Part shown: one piece after another, positions 1 through 8,434 of the stretch | Position numbering within the stretch: position 1 is the stretch's first letter | Layout: each line of letters starts with the position of its first letter | Origin: Flavobacteriales bacterium | Lineage (GTDB): Bacteria; Bacteroidota; Bacteroidia; Flavobacteriales; PHOS-HE28 | Assembly: GCA_008016945.1 (NCBI GenBank) | Contig: SSGN01000138.1 | Span: forward strand, 1-19,687 | DNA length: 19,687 nucleotides | Direction: 5' to 3' | Made by a program: the position numbers and the translations under genes | Notes under the pieces: generated by a model | Told to the model about the DNA's origin: nothing | Database searches by the model: none | Seen by the model: only the letters and a program-made list of their open reading frames with translations

Positions 1-14
1 CAGAGGGGCGAGTC

Positions 15-60
15 CCCTCTCCCCCGCCAATGGGCGGGGGAGAGGGCTAGGGTGAGGGGG
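15..60. repeat. REP-like hairpin, first copy
   Basis: A perfect 14-bp inverted repeat (15-28 with 33-46) closes a 4-base loop. It is followed by a tail at 47-60 ending GGTGAGGGGG. The stem is rich in CCCTCTCCCCC / GGGGGAGAGGG. The tail is nearly the reverse complement of the segment just before the second hairpin at 123-152, so the two elements form an inverted pair. This architecture is typical of REP/BIME elements, which are mobilised by REP-associated tyrosine transposases. No transposase lies in the window. Bases 61-108 and 153-277 show no gene I can support. Confidence 0.75.
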
Positions 61-108
61 TACGCGCTGGGAGGCGCTATTGCGGTCTTCGCGGAACGGC
101 TCCGAAAG

Positions 109-152
109 CCCCCTCACCCCAACCCTCTCCCCCATTTGCATGGGGGAGAGGG
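109..152. repeat. REP-like hairpin, second (inverted) copy
   Basis: CCCCCTCACCCCA at 109-121 precedes a perfect 13-bp inverted repeat (123-135 with 140-152) around a 4-base loop. It is the mirror arrangement of the element at 15-60. Together they make a two-hairpin unit about 140 bp long, downstream of the beta-helix gene that ends at 278. It might protect the 3' end of that transcript or attenuate read-through, but neither hairpin is followed by a T-run, so I do not call a Rho-independent terminator. Confidence 0.75.
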
Positions 153-277
153 AGCTTTACAGCTGAGACTCAGGGCTAATCAGGTGCACAGATGGGAAGC
201 GCCAATTCGACCGAATTTGACCTGCCCGTGCCGTGGCTGCATCAGCTTGCGTGGTTTTTTTCCTTGCCGGCAAGGTC

Positions 278-1870
278 TCAGGGAATCACCTCGAATCCGT
301 CGCTGAACAGGATCTCGGATTCGAATTCGCTGCTGTTGCCGTCGGCATCGGTCACGCCCAGGATCAGCGGCTGGCCTTGCAGGGCAACGGCGGGAAAGCT
401 CACCACCCTGGGCTGCTGCGCATCGCCTGCTTCGTACAGGTCGATTGCCACCAGCGCCTCGGGCTGGCCACCACGACCGCGCATGATGTCGATGCGCAAC
501 GGATAGGCCGCGTGTTCGATGGCCGTGTCGACGTGATAGGTGAGCTCGATGGTGGCACCGCCCGCAACATGGACCATGCTGTCGATGACCGCACGGTTCT
601 GGTAGCGGTTGCCTCGATACAACCATTGCGGATCGCTCCCTTCGGTGCCGTCCGCATCATCCGCATCGTTGGGTGTCAGGCCATCGAAATTGCTGCTGCC
701 GGCCAGGTCAATCGGTATCCCGCGATTCTTCACGAAGGCGTTGCCGAGGATCGATGCGCCGTGACAGCCGCCGACCGCAACCCCCGCCTGCCCGCCGTGC
801 GCGATCAGATTGCCCTCGCCGGGCGCATCACCACCGATCGAGGCGCCACAGCGATACAGTCGACCCACCAGGACGCTGGGATACGGCTGCGATGGCGAAG
901 CGGGATTGAGGCCATTGCCACGCGGCAGCTCACCGCTCCAGTCGGTGCCGATGAAGTTGCCCAGGATGCGCGTGGGCGGTGGTGCCACGGGGGGATTGAG
1001 CGGATTGCCGGTGATCGTGATCGCACTGAAGCCATGGCCGCCGAAAAGGTTGCGCTCCGCGATGGAGGTGCCGCCGATCAGCGATCCCTGCGGCGCATCG
1101 CTCGCGTAGATGCCGAAATCCTGACGCCCCGCTATCAGGCTGCTGCCGTCGGCCGCCAAACCAAGGATGTTGCCCTGATAGGTGTTGGGCGGAGAACTGG
1201 TGCCGCCGGAATCCGATATCCCGATGTAGCTGTTTCCGGAGATCACATTGCGCGCGCCCGGGGTATCGCCGCCCACCACGACATTGCCGGAGGACACCCT
1301 GATGCCGATATTGCTCGCATTGTCTCCCGGCGCCGTCATGCCGGTGATGCCGGTTCCGATGAAGCAGCCTTCGATGCGGTGCGGACCCGGACCGGCCAGA
1401 TTCAGATTGCCGCCGCGGAAGCGGTTGATCGCCAAGCCGCGCACCGTCATTTGCGAGCCATGCAATCCATTGCTCCAGGCATTGGCGCCGGAGAATTCGA
1501 TCTTGAGCACCGCATTGCTGCCGCCCTCGTCCGGCGCCTGCGTGTTGGCGGTGGCGCCCGCCTGGGTGTACCCGTCGATGGTGAGCGGGTACTGGATGAA
1601 TGGAAATGCGCCGCTGGACACCTCGATGCGCCAGTGCGCGGTGGCGCTGATGTAGCCCGGATCGGAGGACGGAATGTCGAATGCGACGGTGTCCGCATCG
1701 GGGTTGGCGCTGGCAAGGGCGATGGCACCCCGCAGCGAACAATCCGCGGCGACGCCATCGTCGCAGTCGGCAAGCATTGCATCGGACGTGGTGTCGACGA
1801 TGAACGTGGCCGCCTGCGCACTGGCAGCCAGCGTCAGCGTGGCGAGGACGAGAAGACACGAACGAAACAT
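278..1870 (-). CDS. secreted right-handed beta-helix protein with DGFE tail
   Basis: Predicted 530-residue exported protein. I chose the ATG at 1870 because a perfect AAGGAGG (1878-1884) lies 7 bases upstream and the product begins with a clear Sec signal peptide ending AQA at residue 20. The open frame extends to 2113, but the extra 81 residues look non-coding and would overlap the upstream gene's end and the promoter. Near the N-terminus is a CSLRGAI motif followed by NPDADT, typical of secreted beta-helix proteins with a 'C-S-L-R-x-A-I' start. The middle carries N-x-I-x-G-N-type repeats such as NVISGN and ILGNFIGT. The C-terminus has a GNSSEF element and then the tail LFSDGFEVIP. There is no autotransporter barrel, membrane anchor or recognisable catalytic site. 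Its role is probably extracellular binding or structural, but this is inference. A version 2 promoter lies upstream. Confidence 0.88.
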   Translation of the reverse strand: MFRSCLLVLATLTLAASAQAATFIVDTTSDAMLADCDDGVAADCSLRGAIALASANPDADTVAFDIPSSDPGYISATAHWRIEVSSGAFPFIQYPLTIDGYTQAGATANTQAPDEGGSNAVLKIEFSGANAWSNGLHGSQMTVRGLAINRFRGGNLNLAGPGPHRIEGCFIGTGITGMTAPGDNASNIGIRVSSGNVVVGGDTPGARNVISGNSYIGISDSGGTSSPPNTYQGNILGLAADGSSLIAGRQDFGIYASDAPQGSLIGGTSIAERNLFGGHGFSAITITGNPLNPPVAPPPTRILGNFIGTDWSGELPRGNGLNPASPSQPYPSVLVGRLYRCGASIGGDAPGEGNLIAHGGQAGVAVGGCHGASILGNAFVKNRGIPIDLAGSSNFDGLTPNDADDADGTEGSDPQWLYRGNRYQNRAVIDSMVHVAGGATIELTYHVDTAIEHAAYPLRIDIMRGRGGQPEALVAIDLYEAGDAQQPRVVSFPAVALQGQPLILGVTDADGNSSEFESEILFSDGFEVIP

Positions 1871-1877
1871 GGGGAAG

Positions 1878-1884
1878 CCTCCTT
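1878..1884 (-). promoter_or_regulatory. strong Shine-Dalgarno fixing the start at 1870
   Basis: The minus strand reads AAGGAGG, 7 bases before the ATG at 1870. It is the strongest ribosome binding site in the cluster and supports the short form over the open frame reaching 2113. Confidence 0.85.
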
Positions 1885-1918
1885 GACGTGGCGATCCGAT
1901 GCCACTGCTTCCCCATTC

Positions 1919-1946
1919 AATACGTCGTCTGCGCGGAGACCTGACA
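1919..1946 (-). promoter_or_regulatory. version 2 ECF-like promoter of the beta-helix gene at 1870
   Basis: The minus strand has TGTCAGGT (1946-1939), a 14-base spacer, then CGTATT (1924-1919). The same octamer, the same 14-base spacer and a CGTAT box recur upstream of the genes at 11457 and 13632. If CGTAT is the -10 element, transcription would start near 1911, leaving a leader of about 40 bases containing the Shine-Dalgarno. The call as an ECF sigma promoter is inference. Confidence 0.7.
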
Positions 1947-1981
1947 CGGATCAGGTTCTCAGGCCGGATCGAAACCCCATC

Positions 1982-2019
1982 CATCCTTCGGATGCCAGCC
2001 CCTGCTTGCACCGAGCAGG
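1982..2019 (-). other. two small hairpins after the gene ending at 2022
   Basis: Just downstream of the stop of the minus-strand gene at 2022 there are two short inverted repeats: CCTGCT/AGCAGG (2001-2006 with 2014-2019) and CATCC/GGATG (1982-1986 with 1990-1994). Neither is followed by a T-run on the minus strand. They may stabilise the 3' end or slow read-through into the next gene, but termination is not demonstrated. Confidence 0.3.
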
Positions 2020-2021
2020 CG

Positions 2022-4115
2022 CTACGGTCCTTCAAACCCATCCTTGAACAGGGGCGTTTCTCCAGCGTGAATGGGAAGGGAGGCGGTGACCTCGGTGTAC
2101 TGACCAAGGCCATTGGTGATGCGGAACGTCACGCCATAGGTGCCCTCGCTGCCCAGGGGTGGCGTACCGGAAAGGACGGCCGTGTCGGGATCAAGGCTCA
2201 ATCCGGGCGGCAGCCCGGTGGCGGTGAACACCACCGCGCCGCCCTGCCCGTTGGATTGCAGGACATAGTCGGGATAGGGCACGCCGACATGGCCATCCGG
2301 CGGGTTCACATCGTAGAGGACGGGTGCGGCGACGGGGGTTTCCAGGGCGCCGGCGTCCTGGATGCCGAAGGTGTTGGGCACGGCGGGGATGTCGATGTTG
2401 CGGTTGCCGCGATCGCGGGTCGGGTCGCTGGCGGTATAGGGCGCGAAGTCACGGCCCGCGCCGCCGGCAAGGTAGTACTTGCCATTGTTCGCATCGGCGA
2501 ACACCGGCGTGCCGACGATGTTCACCGGCAGGCCGCCCTCGGTCACCGTGTTGATGCCGCTGAGATCGTTGACGACGCTGTAGCGCACCACATCGCCCAG
2601 GGTGTTTCCCATTACCACGCGCTTGCCGGGCTGATGCACGAGGCTGCGCTTGAGAGAAAAACTCCCCAGGGTTCCGTTGCTGCCCCACAGTACGGCAGTG
2701 GCTCCGATGAGGTTGTCGGCAATGGTGACGGCGGCGAAGTGGCAGGTCGAGCGGAAGTGGCAGCCATCAAACAGCATGCCGGTGAGGTCGTTGTGATCAA
2801 ACAGAACGCCCTCCGACAGGACATACGACAGGCCCGGAGTTATATCGTCTACAAACTGGAACAGCGTGGCGCCGGCATTGCCCGTCAGGCGCGTGCCGCG
2901 CAGGAAGACGGAAAGATCGCCACCATCGTCGTCGCGCGACGCGCGGATCGCGGCGCCGGGCTTGGCCTGGCTGCCGTCGTAGGCAAGGTTGTTGGCAATG
3001 AGGTTGCATTCGATCGTGCGCGAGCAGCGTTTGCGTCCTTCCTGTTCGGCGAAGTCGGAGGTGGCGGTGAAACGGCCTTCATCGCTCTCCACGTACAGGG
3101 CCACCGCGCCGCCGCCCTGTCTGGCGGAATTGTCCGCAACGATGCTGTCGTAGAGCGTTGCTTGCGCGGCCTTCTCCAGCGTCATGCCGCCGCCGAATCG
3201 ATCCGTGCTGTTGCCCGTGATGCGCGTGGGCATGGTGGGCGTGAGATTGCCCACGGCAAGGCGCGAGGTGCCATAGATCATGGCAAGACCGCCGCCCGGG
3301 CCACTGGCGATGTTGCCAAAAACGGCTGGCAGCGGGCCTGCCGCCAGGGTGGCGTCACAATGCCACCCGAGCACACCACCGCCGTAGGCGCCACCGGCAG
3401 GGGGCGTGCTTCCGCTTTCCACCGCGCCGCCGGCCTGGTTCTGCCAGAACGTGCTGCCGGTGCCCTGCACGGTCAGGAACGCCGCGTGGCAAAACAAGCC
3501 GCCGCCGCCGTAGGCACCGCGATTGTCGGAAACCACCACGTTGTCGAGCAGGTACAACGAACTGGTGGGCCCACCGCTGCCATCGGGCAGCTGCGGGCCA
3601 CGCACGCTGATGGCGCCGCCGTAACCTGCCGAATTGTTGACGAAACGGACGTTCTGGATCACGACCAGATGCGGACCTGCGCTGATATCCAGCGCGCCGC
3701 CATAGCTTTCGTTGTCGAGCAGCTCGTCGCCGTTGCGGAACTCCAGGTTCTCCAGCCGGATATCGGCCGGGCTGCCGTTGACATTGAGGATGCTGCGCCG
3801 CGCGCCGCCCGCACCGTTCAGTACCGGAACCGTCCACGGGATGCCGATGCTGTCGCATGGCAACGCTCCCACCAGGCGGACGATCTTGTTGGAGATGTCC
3901 AGGTTTTCGGTGTAGGTGGCGTTGCCGGAAATCAGGATGGTGGTGATGTCGCCCGGCGACGAAGACGCAGCGGCCAGCGCGGCTTGAATGGTGGCATGCG
4001 TGCAGCTTCCGATCGGCCCGACCGGGCCGACGCGCAGGGTGATCTCGGCGGCATGAAGGGCCGGTGCCGCGATCAATGCCAGGACAGCGAGAAGTCGGGT
4101 GAGGTGAGAATGCAT
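2022..4115 (-). CDS. secreted Pmp-like beta-helix protein with Ig-like domain and DGFE tail
   Basis: Predicted 697-residue exported protein. The ATG at 4115 gives a good Sec signal peptide ending LHA at residue 22. The Shine-Dalgarno is weak, so the start rests on the signal peptide and on a promoter motif at 4160-4191. The frame is open to 4268, but that extension crosses the promoter. Residues about 35-110 contain a CTHATIQAALAAA segment closely resembling the gene at 8356, so the two are paralogues. The body has many GGAI/GGG...N-x-A repeats like the polymorphic outer membrane protein (Pmp) repeat (for example NNSAGYGGAI and DNRGAYGGGG). Residues about 610-682 look like a putative Ig domain (He_PIG type: ATGLPPGLSLDPDTAVLSGTP). 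The protein ends LFKDGFEGP. There is no autotransporter barrel. An adhesin or surface protein is likely; the ligand is unknown. Confidence 0.88.
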   Translation of the reverse strand: MHSHLTRLLAVLALIAAPALHAAEITLRVGPVGPIGSCTHATIQAALAAASSSPGDITTILISGNATYTENLDISNKIVRLVGALPCDSIGIPWTVPVLNGAGGARRSILNVNGSPADIRLENLEFRNGDELLDNESYGGALDISAGPHLVVIQNVRFVNNSAGYGGAISVRGPQLPDGSGGPTSSLYLLDNVVVSDNRGAYGGGGLFCHAAFLTVQGTGSTFWQNQAGGAVESGSTPPAGGAYGGGVLGWHCDATLAAGPLPAVFGNIASGPGGGLAMIYGTSRLAVGNLTPTMPTRITGNSTDRFGGGMTLEKAAQATLYDSIVADNSARQGGGAVALYVESDEGRFTATSDFAEQEGRKRCSRTIECNLIANNLAYDGSQAKPGAAIRASRDDDGGDLSVFLRGTRLTGNAGATLFQFVDDITPGLSYVLSEGVLFDHNDLTGMLFDGCHFRSTCHFAAVTIADNLIGATAVLWGSNGTLGSFSLKRSLVHQPGKRVVMGNTLGDVVRYSVVNDLSGINTVTEGGLPVNIVGTPVFADANNGKYYLAGGAGRDFAPYTASDPTRDRGNRNIDIPAVPNTFGIQDAGALETPVAAPVLYDVNPPDGHVGVPYPDYVLQSNGQGGAVVFTATGLPPGLSLDPDTAVLSGTPPLGSEGTYGVTFRITNGLGQYTEVTASLPIHAGETPLFKDGFEGP

Positions 4116-4159
4116 GACACGGCTCGCGGCAATGACCAGCGAAAGACTGGCCTTCGCGA

Positions 4160-4191
4160 GGTTTGACGTGTTTTCGCGAGCCGACCCGACA
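4160..4191 (-). promoter_or_regulatory. version 1 ECF-like promoter of the beta-helix gene at 4115
   Basis: The minus strand has TGTCGGGT (4191-4184), a 15-base spacer, then CGTCAAACC (4168-4160). The identical octamer, spacer length and nonamer occur at 8384-8415 before the paralogue at 8356. CGTC is a classical ECF -10 core. The predicted start of transcription is near 4153, giving a leader of about 38 bases. The motif also lies 139 bases past the kinase stop, so this gene can be transcribed separately from the module 1 operon. Confidence 0.75.
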
Positions 4192-4329
4192 TGCCATCCG
4201 ATGGGCGGGCTCTTCGCCGCGCAACCCCGCGCAACAGCAACGCCCTTGCACCCCGAAGGCCGGGTCAATTCCCGCAGCGTCGAGGCGTTCTGCCCGCCCC
4301 GACGGCGCTTCAGGCGCTGGCCTCAAGGC

Positions 4330-6657
4330 TCAAGCGGGTTTCGGCTTTGCCGACCCGGTTCTCGACTCCGTTTTGGCGCGCTCAAGCAATTCCTTGGTCT
4401 GTTTGCACTGCGTGCCGGCGGTGCCGTCGGTGATGGCGGCGCAGGTTTCGCGCATCGACTGCAGGCGCGCCACGGCCGCATCGACGTGGTGTTGCTCCAG
4501 ATCCAGCTCGGCCAAAGACTTGTTGGTTTCCAGCGTTTCATGGTGGGCCGGGCCGAAGACGGCATCGAGCTGCGCGTAGGCCTCTTGCAGGATGGGTTCG
4601 GCTTCGCTGAACTTGCCGCGTCCGACGAGGACCTGACCGAGCACCCTCGACAGGATGGCGATGTTGGGATGACCGGGCTTGTGCAGACCGTGTTCCAGTT
4701 CGACCGCTTCGCGCAGGAGGGTTTCTGCCGCATCCAGTTCGCCGAGGTCGAAGTCGATGGCGCCCAGATTGGCGAGCGAGATGGCGTAGTCGCGCTGCTT
4801 CGGAAGGCCCGCCGCGCGCCAGCGCTGCAGCATGTCGGTGTAATTGTCGGCGGCCTGACGCGAGTCGCCCGTCGCGTACAGCGCAATGGCATAGGAGGAT
4901 TGCAGCGTCAGGGTTTCCTCCGCATCGACGCCATGCACCTGCACGGCGAGGTTGTAGGCTTCCTTCAACCCCTGCACGTACTCATCCATCCGACCGATTT
5001 CGCCCAGGGCATCGGCGTAGGTCCATAGCCCGACGACGGCCGTGGCGTCGGCTTCGGCACGGATCGCAGCCATGCGCGGCGCCAGCACCTTCACTGCCTC
5101 GGCGCCACGCCCCAATCGGGAAAGGGTCTGGGCGCGCAAGGCTTCGTCGCGCAGGCTCTGGCGCGTGGGCGGTTGATCGGCGCGCAGCGCGAAGGCGCGC
5201 TCGAACAGGGCCAGGGCACTGTCCGGGTCGCTGCCGTGGCGAGCCACGTTCGCCAGCGTGACAATGAATTCCGCGCGTGTGGCGGGGGGAAGTTTCGTGT
5301 CCTGTTCCAGCTTCTTCGCCGCGACCTGGACCAGCACGTCCACCGTGGGTTTCTCATCCTCCGCCAAGCCATCCTGCGCGGTGCGAAACAGGCCGATCAG
5401 GAATTCGGAGGTGGCGCGTGCGCGACGGGCTTCGGCCGTGGCGCGTGCGCTTTCCTGATTCGCCACGTGCGTCTGCCACAAGCTCAGGCCAAAACCGACC
5501 AGCGTGGTGAGCAGCAGCAGGGCGGTGAGGGTGACGCCGCCGCGATGCCGCGCAACGAACTTGCGCGCGCGATACCAGTTCGAAGGCGGATGCGCGCGCA
5601 GCGGACGCAGGGCGCGGTAGTTCTCGATGTCTTCGAGCAGCTCGGCGGCGTCGCGATAGCGTTCGACCGCTTCCTCCACGCAGCAGCGGTCGAACACCCA
5701 GCGCAATTCGTTCGGCACGTCGTCTGGCCAGGGTGGCCAGGTGTCGCCTGGCTTGCAGGGTGGCGATTGGGCGGCGATGAGCTCGCGCAGCAGCACACCC
5801 AGCGCGAATACGTCGCTGGCCGGCGTGGGCATGTCGCCTCTGCGCTGTTCCGGCGCGCCATAGCCGGGCGTGAGCATCAGCGCATCGGTGCGGTTTGCGG
5901 CGTCGTCGTCGATGAGGCGCGCGATGCCGAAATCCAGCACCTTGACGTTGCCTTCGTGGTCCACGAGCACGTTCGATGGCTTGATGTCCCGATGCACGAT
6001 CAACTGACGATGCGCGGCAGCGATCACTTCGCAAAGTTGCGCGAACAGCTTGAGGCGCAGCGCACGGTTTGCATTGCGCTGCGTGCACCAGCAATCCAGT
6101 GTCTGCCCGTCGACGTATTCCATCGCCAGATACGGCAGGCCCAGCTCACCCAGTCCGGCATCGATCAGACGCGCGACTCCCGCGTGAGCGAAGCGCCCGA
6201 GAATGTCGCGCTCGCGCCGGAAGCGGCGCAGGTCGGCCGCATCCAGGATCGCCTCGCGCAGCAGTTTCACCGCGGCCTGCTGCACGAACTCCCCATCGTC
6301 GCGCTCGCCCAGATACACCGCGCCCTGTCCGCCGCTGCCGATCAGTCGCATGAGCCTGAACGGCCCGCAATGGCTGCCGATGAGATCGGGCAAGGCGGCG
6401 ATGCCATCGTCCATGAGATCGCCGAGCTTCTGCAGCGGCGCGGTGGCGAAAGGGTTGGCGGGACTTTCGTCCTGCGCCAGCATCAATGCCAATTCCACGC
6501 GCATCGCTTCGTCGGTGACGTTGCGCTCGATGAAGGCCAGGCGATCACCTTCAGGCAGGTCAACGCAGGCATCGAACAGCTCGCGCAGGCGCGCATAGTT
6601 CGCGGAACGGCCGGCGGGCTGGCGCGCGGGGTTGGCATCCTGGCTATTCGAAACCAT
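4330..6657 (-). CDS. transmembrane Ser/Thr protein kinase with TPR region (module 1)
   Basis: Predicted 775-residue kinase. The ATG at 6657 is preceded by AGGGGG (6667-6672) 9 bases away and overlaps the stop of the upstream beta-helix gene by 14 bases, suggesting translational coupling; the frame upstream to 6903 is antisense-like filler. Residues 20-70 form a helical N-terminal segment common in ECF-linked kinases. The kinase domain spans about 98-345, with GSGGQGAV (107-114), Lys131, HRDIKPSN (222-229), DFG (242-244) and APE (268-270). All Hanks catalytic residues are present, so it should be active. One membrane segment lies at about 374-394. Residues about 420-760 carry TPR repeats of the kinesin-light-chain type and should be periplasmic, a possible ligand- or protein-sensing part. 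The likely substrate is the sigma factor at 8435-8944; that is inference from neighbourhood and from known kinase/ECF pairs. Confidence 0.93.
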   Translation of the reverse strand: MVSNSQDANPARQPAGRSANYARLRELFDACVDLPEGDRLAFIERNVTDEAMRVELALMLAQDESPANPFATAPLQKLGDLMDDGIAALPDLIGSHCGPFRLMRLIGSGGQGAVYLGERDDGEFVQQAAVKLLREAILDAADLRRFRRERDILGRFAHAGVARLIDAGLGELGLPYLAMEYVDGQTLDCWCTQRNANRALRLKLFAQLCEVIAAAHRQLIVHRDIKPSNVLVDHEGNVKVLDFGIARLIDDDAANRTDALMLTPGYGAPEQRRGDMPTPASDVFALGVLLRELIAAQSPPCKPGDTWPPWPDDVPNELRWVFDRCCVEEAVERYRDAAELLEDIENYRALRPLRAHPPSNWYRARKFVARHRGGVTLTALLLLTTLVGFGLSLWQTHVANQESARATAEARRARATSEFLIGLFRTAQDGLAEDEKPTVDVLVQVAAKKLEQDTKLPPATRAEFIVTLANVARHGSDPDSALALFERAFALRADQPPTRQSLRDEALRAQTLSRLGRGAEAVKVLAPRMAAIRAEADATAVVGLWTYADALGEIGRMDEYVQGLKEAYNLAVQVHGVDAEETLTLQSSYAIALYATGDSRQAADNYTDMLQRWRAAGLPKQRDYAISLANLGAIDFDLGELDAAETLLREAVELEHGLHKPGHPNIAILSRVLGQVLVGRGKFSEAEPILQEAYAQLDAVFGPAHHETLETNKSLAELDLEQHHVDAAVARLQSMRETCAAITDGTAGTQCKQTKELLERAKTESRTGSAKPKPA

Positions 6658-8356
6658 TGGCAAAAACCCCCTGTGAAGATGCCTGCAATTCGAACGCTCC
6701 GATGTCGTACGGGCCATCCTGATCGGGGACATCCAGCAAGTCCACCCCGCGCGGCTGGGCATGGGCATCGAGTTCCCGCTCCACGATGTCGGCGCAGGCA
6801 TCCACGGCAGGGCTCGCCGGTTGCAAGGTGTAGTCACCCAGACCGGGATTGACGAAGGCAGGATCGCCCACGCGCACGTCGCCAGCGGAGGGGAACACCT
6901 CATGCGCGAGCACGCAGGCCGCCGTCACGGTGGAGGCCGCGTCCTTGAACAGCACCGAGTAACCGGGCTGGTAGAGGATGGAATACAGCAGGCTCGCCGT
7001 GCTGGCACCGCCCATCTGCATCAGTGAGTTGCCGCCCACGCTGGCGGCGAGGGTGAGGCCGCTGGCAAAGAAATGCGAGCCCTGACCCAGATAGACGGTG
7101 CCGAAGTTGCCGCGATCGTGGGAATCGGCGATCAGCACCGAATCCAGCTCCACCCGCTCCGCCGCATAGCCGTACACGGCCGCGCCGACCTGTGCGGCAT
7201 TGCCTTTGGCCTGGGTTCCTAGCAGCAGCACCTTGGCACCGAACGTCGCGCACATGCCGCCGCCCTGCGTGGCATCGTTGTCGTCGAGCCGCGAGCAGGC
7301 TTCCGTCGGCGAGCAGACGGGCGCGGGGAGATCACCGAACATCGTGATGGCCGCTCCGCTGTCGGCGTACACGCCACCGCCGCAGCCGACCGTGTTGCCA
7401 TCGCTGTCGGCGCGATTGCCGTGCACCTTCGTCGCGAACAGGTACACCTGTGCCGTAGCGCCATAGGCCGCGATGCCGCCGCCATCGGCCGACGCCTGAT
7501 TGTGGGCGATGGTGTAGCCCGGATCCACGGACAGAAATCCGCCGTTGTCCACGAAAACGCCGCCGCCCATAACGGCCCGATTGCGTTCCAGCCCTGGCGC
7601 CGGTGGCAAGACCGTGCCCGTGCTCACGTTCAGCTGTGCCTGGCCCGAACCGGCGACGTAGAGTCCACCGCCGGAATTGGCCTGGTTGTCGGCAATCGCG
7701 ACCGCATTGCGACCGAACAGCGCCTGGGCGTTGCCGCCAACGAACACGCCGCCGCCTGCGCCAGTCGGCGCATGGTTCTGATCGATGACGCTGATGCGAT
7801 TCGCGCTCGCGCCCACGCGCAACAGCGCAGGATGGTTCGAGTCGTACCCGAACACGGAAATCCCGCCGCCCTGGGCGGCCTGATTCTGGCGGACTCGCAC
7901 CCCCGCCAACTCGACCTGCACATGGCCCTGCACCCGCATTCCGCCACCCGTGGAGTCGGTGCTGCCGCCGAAGGCGAGCACCAGATTGCTGAGCTTCACC
8001 ACGCGGGGTGGGTCGGTGGAGAAGTTCTGCGCCACCAGGACCGGAAATCCGCCGTTGCCCGCACCCAGGATTTCCGTGGGTGGCGCATTCGGCGACGGGG
8101 CGCTGCAATCGGCAAAGCCGCCTTCGATGGAAAGGCTCACGCCATCGGCCACCAGGGCCTGCCCGGTGTAGCTGGCATTGTTCGCCACGATGATGGTGTG
8201 GATGGCCGTGTCACCCAATGCCTTGGCGGCATCGATCGCGGCCTGGATGGAGGTGTGGGTACAGGCGGCATCGTTGCCGACGCTGAACGCATGGGCGGCG
8301 GCGCTGGCGAAAAGGCAGATGGCGCAGGCGAAAGCCCGCCGGGTGGAGAAGGACAT
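6644..8356 (-). CDS. secreted Pmp-like beta-helix protein, middle gene of module 1
   Basis: Predicted 570-residue exported protein. The ATG at 8356 has GAGGT (8364-8368) 7 bases upstream and gives a Sec signal peptide ending AHA at residue 23; the frame reaches 8416 but that start lies in the promoter. Residues about 28-95 hold CTHTSIQAAIDAA and SIEGGFADC, matching the paralogue at 4115. The body is a run of Pmp-like GGG[IVL] ... N-x-A repeats (for example QNQAAQGGGI, DNQANSGGGL, HNQASADGGGI). The protein ends FANGFE directly at the stop, a variant of the DGFE tail. Its stop lies inside the start of the kinase gene. It sits between the sigma factor and the kinase, so it may be both a target and a functional partner of the circuit, for example a ligand or shield for the kinase's periplasmic TPR part; that is speculative. 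Confidence 0.9.
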   Translation of the reverse strand: MSFSTRRAFACAICLFASAAAHAFSVGNDAACTHTSIQAAIDAAKALGDTAIHTIIVANNASYTGQALVADGVSLSIEGGFADCSAPSPNAPPTEILGAGNGGFPVLVAQNFSTDPPRVVKLSNLVLAFGGSTDSTGGGMRVQGHVQVELAGVRVRQNQAAQGGGISVFGYDSNHPALLRVGASANRISVIDQNHAPTGAGGGVFVGGNAQALFGRNAVAIADNQANSGGGLYVAGSGQAQLNVSTGTVLPPAPGLERNRAVMGGGVFVDNGGFLSVDPGYTIAHNQASADGGGIAAYGATAQVYLFATKVHGNRADSDGNTVGCGGGVYADSGAAITMFGDLPAPVCSPTEACSRLDDNDATQGGGMCATFGAKVLLLGTQAKGNAAQVGAAVYGYAAERVELDSVLIADSHDRGNFGTVYLGQGSHFFASGLTLAASVGGNSLMQMGGASTASLLYSILYQPGYSVLFKDAASTVTAACVLAHEVFPSAGDVRVGDPAFVNPGLGDYTLQPASPAVDACADIVERELDAHAQPRGVDLLDVPDQDGPYDIGAFELQASSQGVFANGFE

Positions 8357-8383
8357 GCGTGCAACCTCATGGGTGGGTTGCAG

Positions 8384-8415
8384 GGTTTGACGAGGAATCA
8401 GGGACAGACCCGACA
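8384..8415 (-). promoter_or_regulatory. version 1 ECF-like promoter inside module 1
   Basis: The minus strand has TGTCGGGT (8415-8408), 15 bases, then CGTCAAACC (8392-8384), identical in boxes and spacing to the motif at 4160-4191. It lies between the sigma stop (8435) and the beta-helix start (8356). Transcription would start near 8378, with a leader of about 22 bases. Because the kinase gene overlaps the beta-helix gene, this promoter would also raise kinase expression, a possible positive feedback. Confidence 0.78.
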
Positions 8416-8434
8416 TGGACGCGGAAAGATGGCG

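Noticed and set aside
15..152. CRISPR repeats
   Set aside because: There are only two GC-rich hairpins in inverted orientation, with no regular spacers and no cas genes. REP-like elements explain them better.
255..275. T-run plus hairpin CCTTGCC/GGCAAGG as a terminator
   Set aside because: On the minus strand, where the gene ending at 278 is transcribed, the hairpin is followed by A bases, not T. On the plus strand the T-run precedes the hairpin. Neither orientation fits an intrinsic terminator.
1930..1980. Resemblance to a TPP riboswitch (minus strand CTGAGA next to AACCTGATCCG)
   Set aside because: The two THI-box cores are only one base apart, so the 5' strand of the P4 stem is missing, and the downstream part does not follow the consensus. 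The promoter boxes shared with two other genes cross it, and the gene downstream has no link to thiamine. At most a coincidence or relic.
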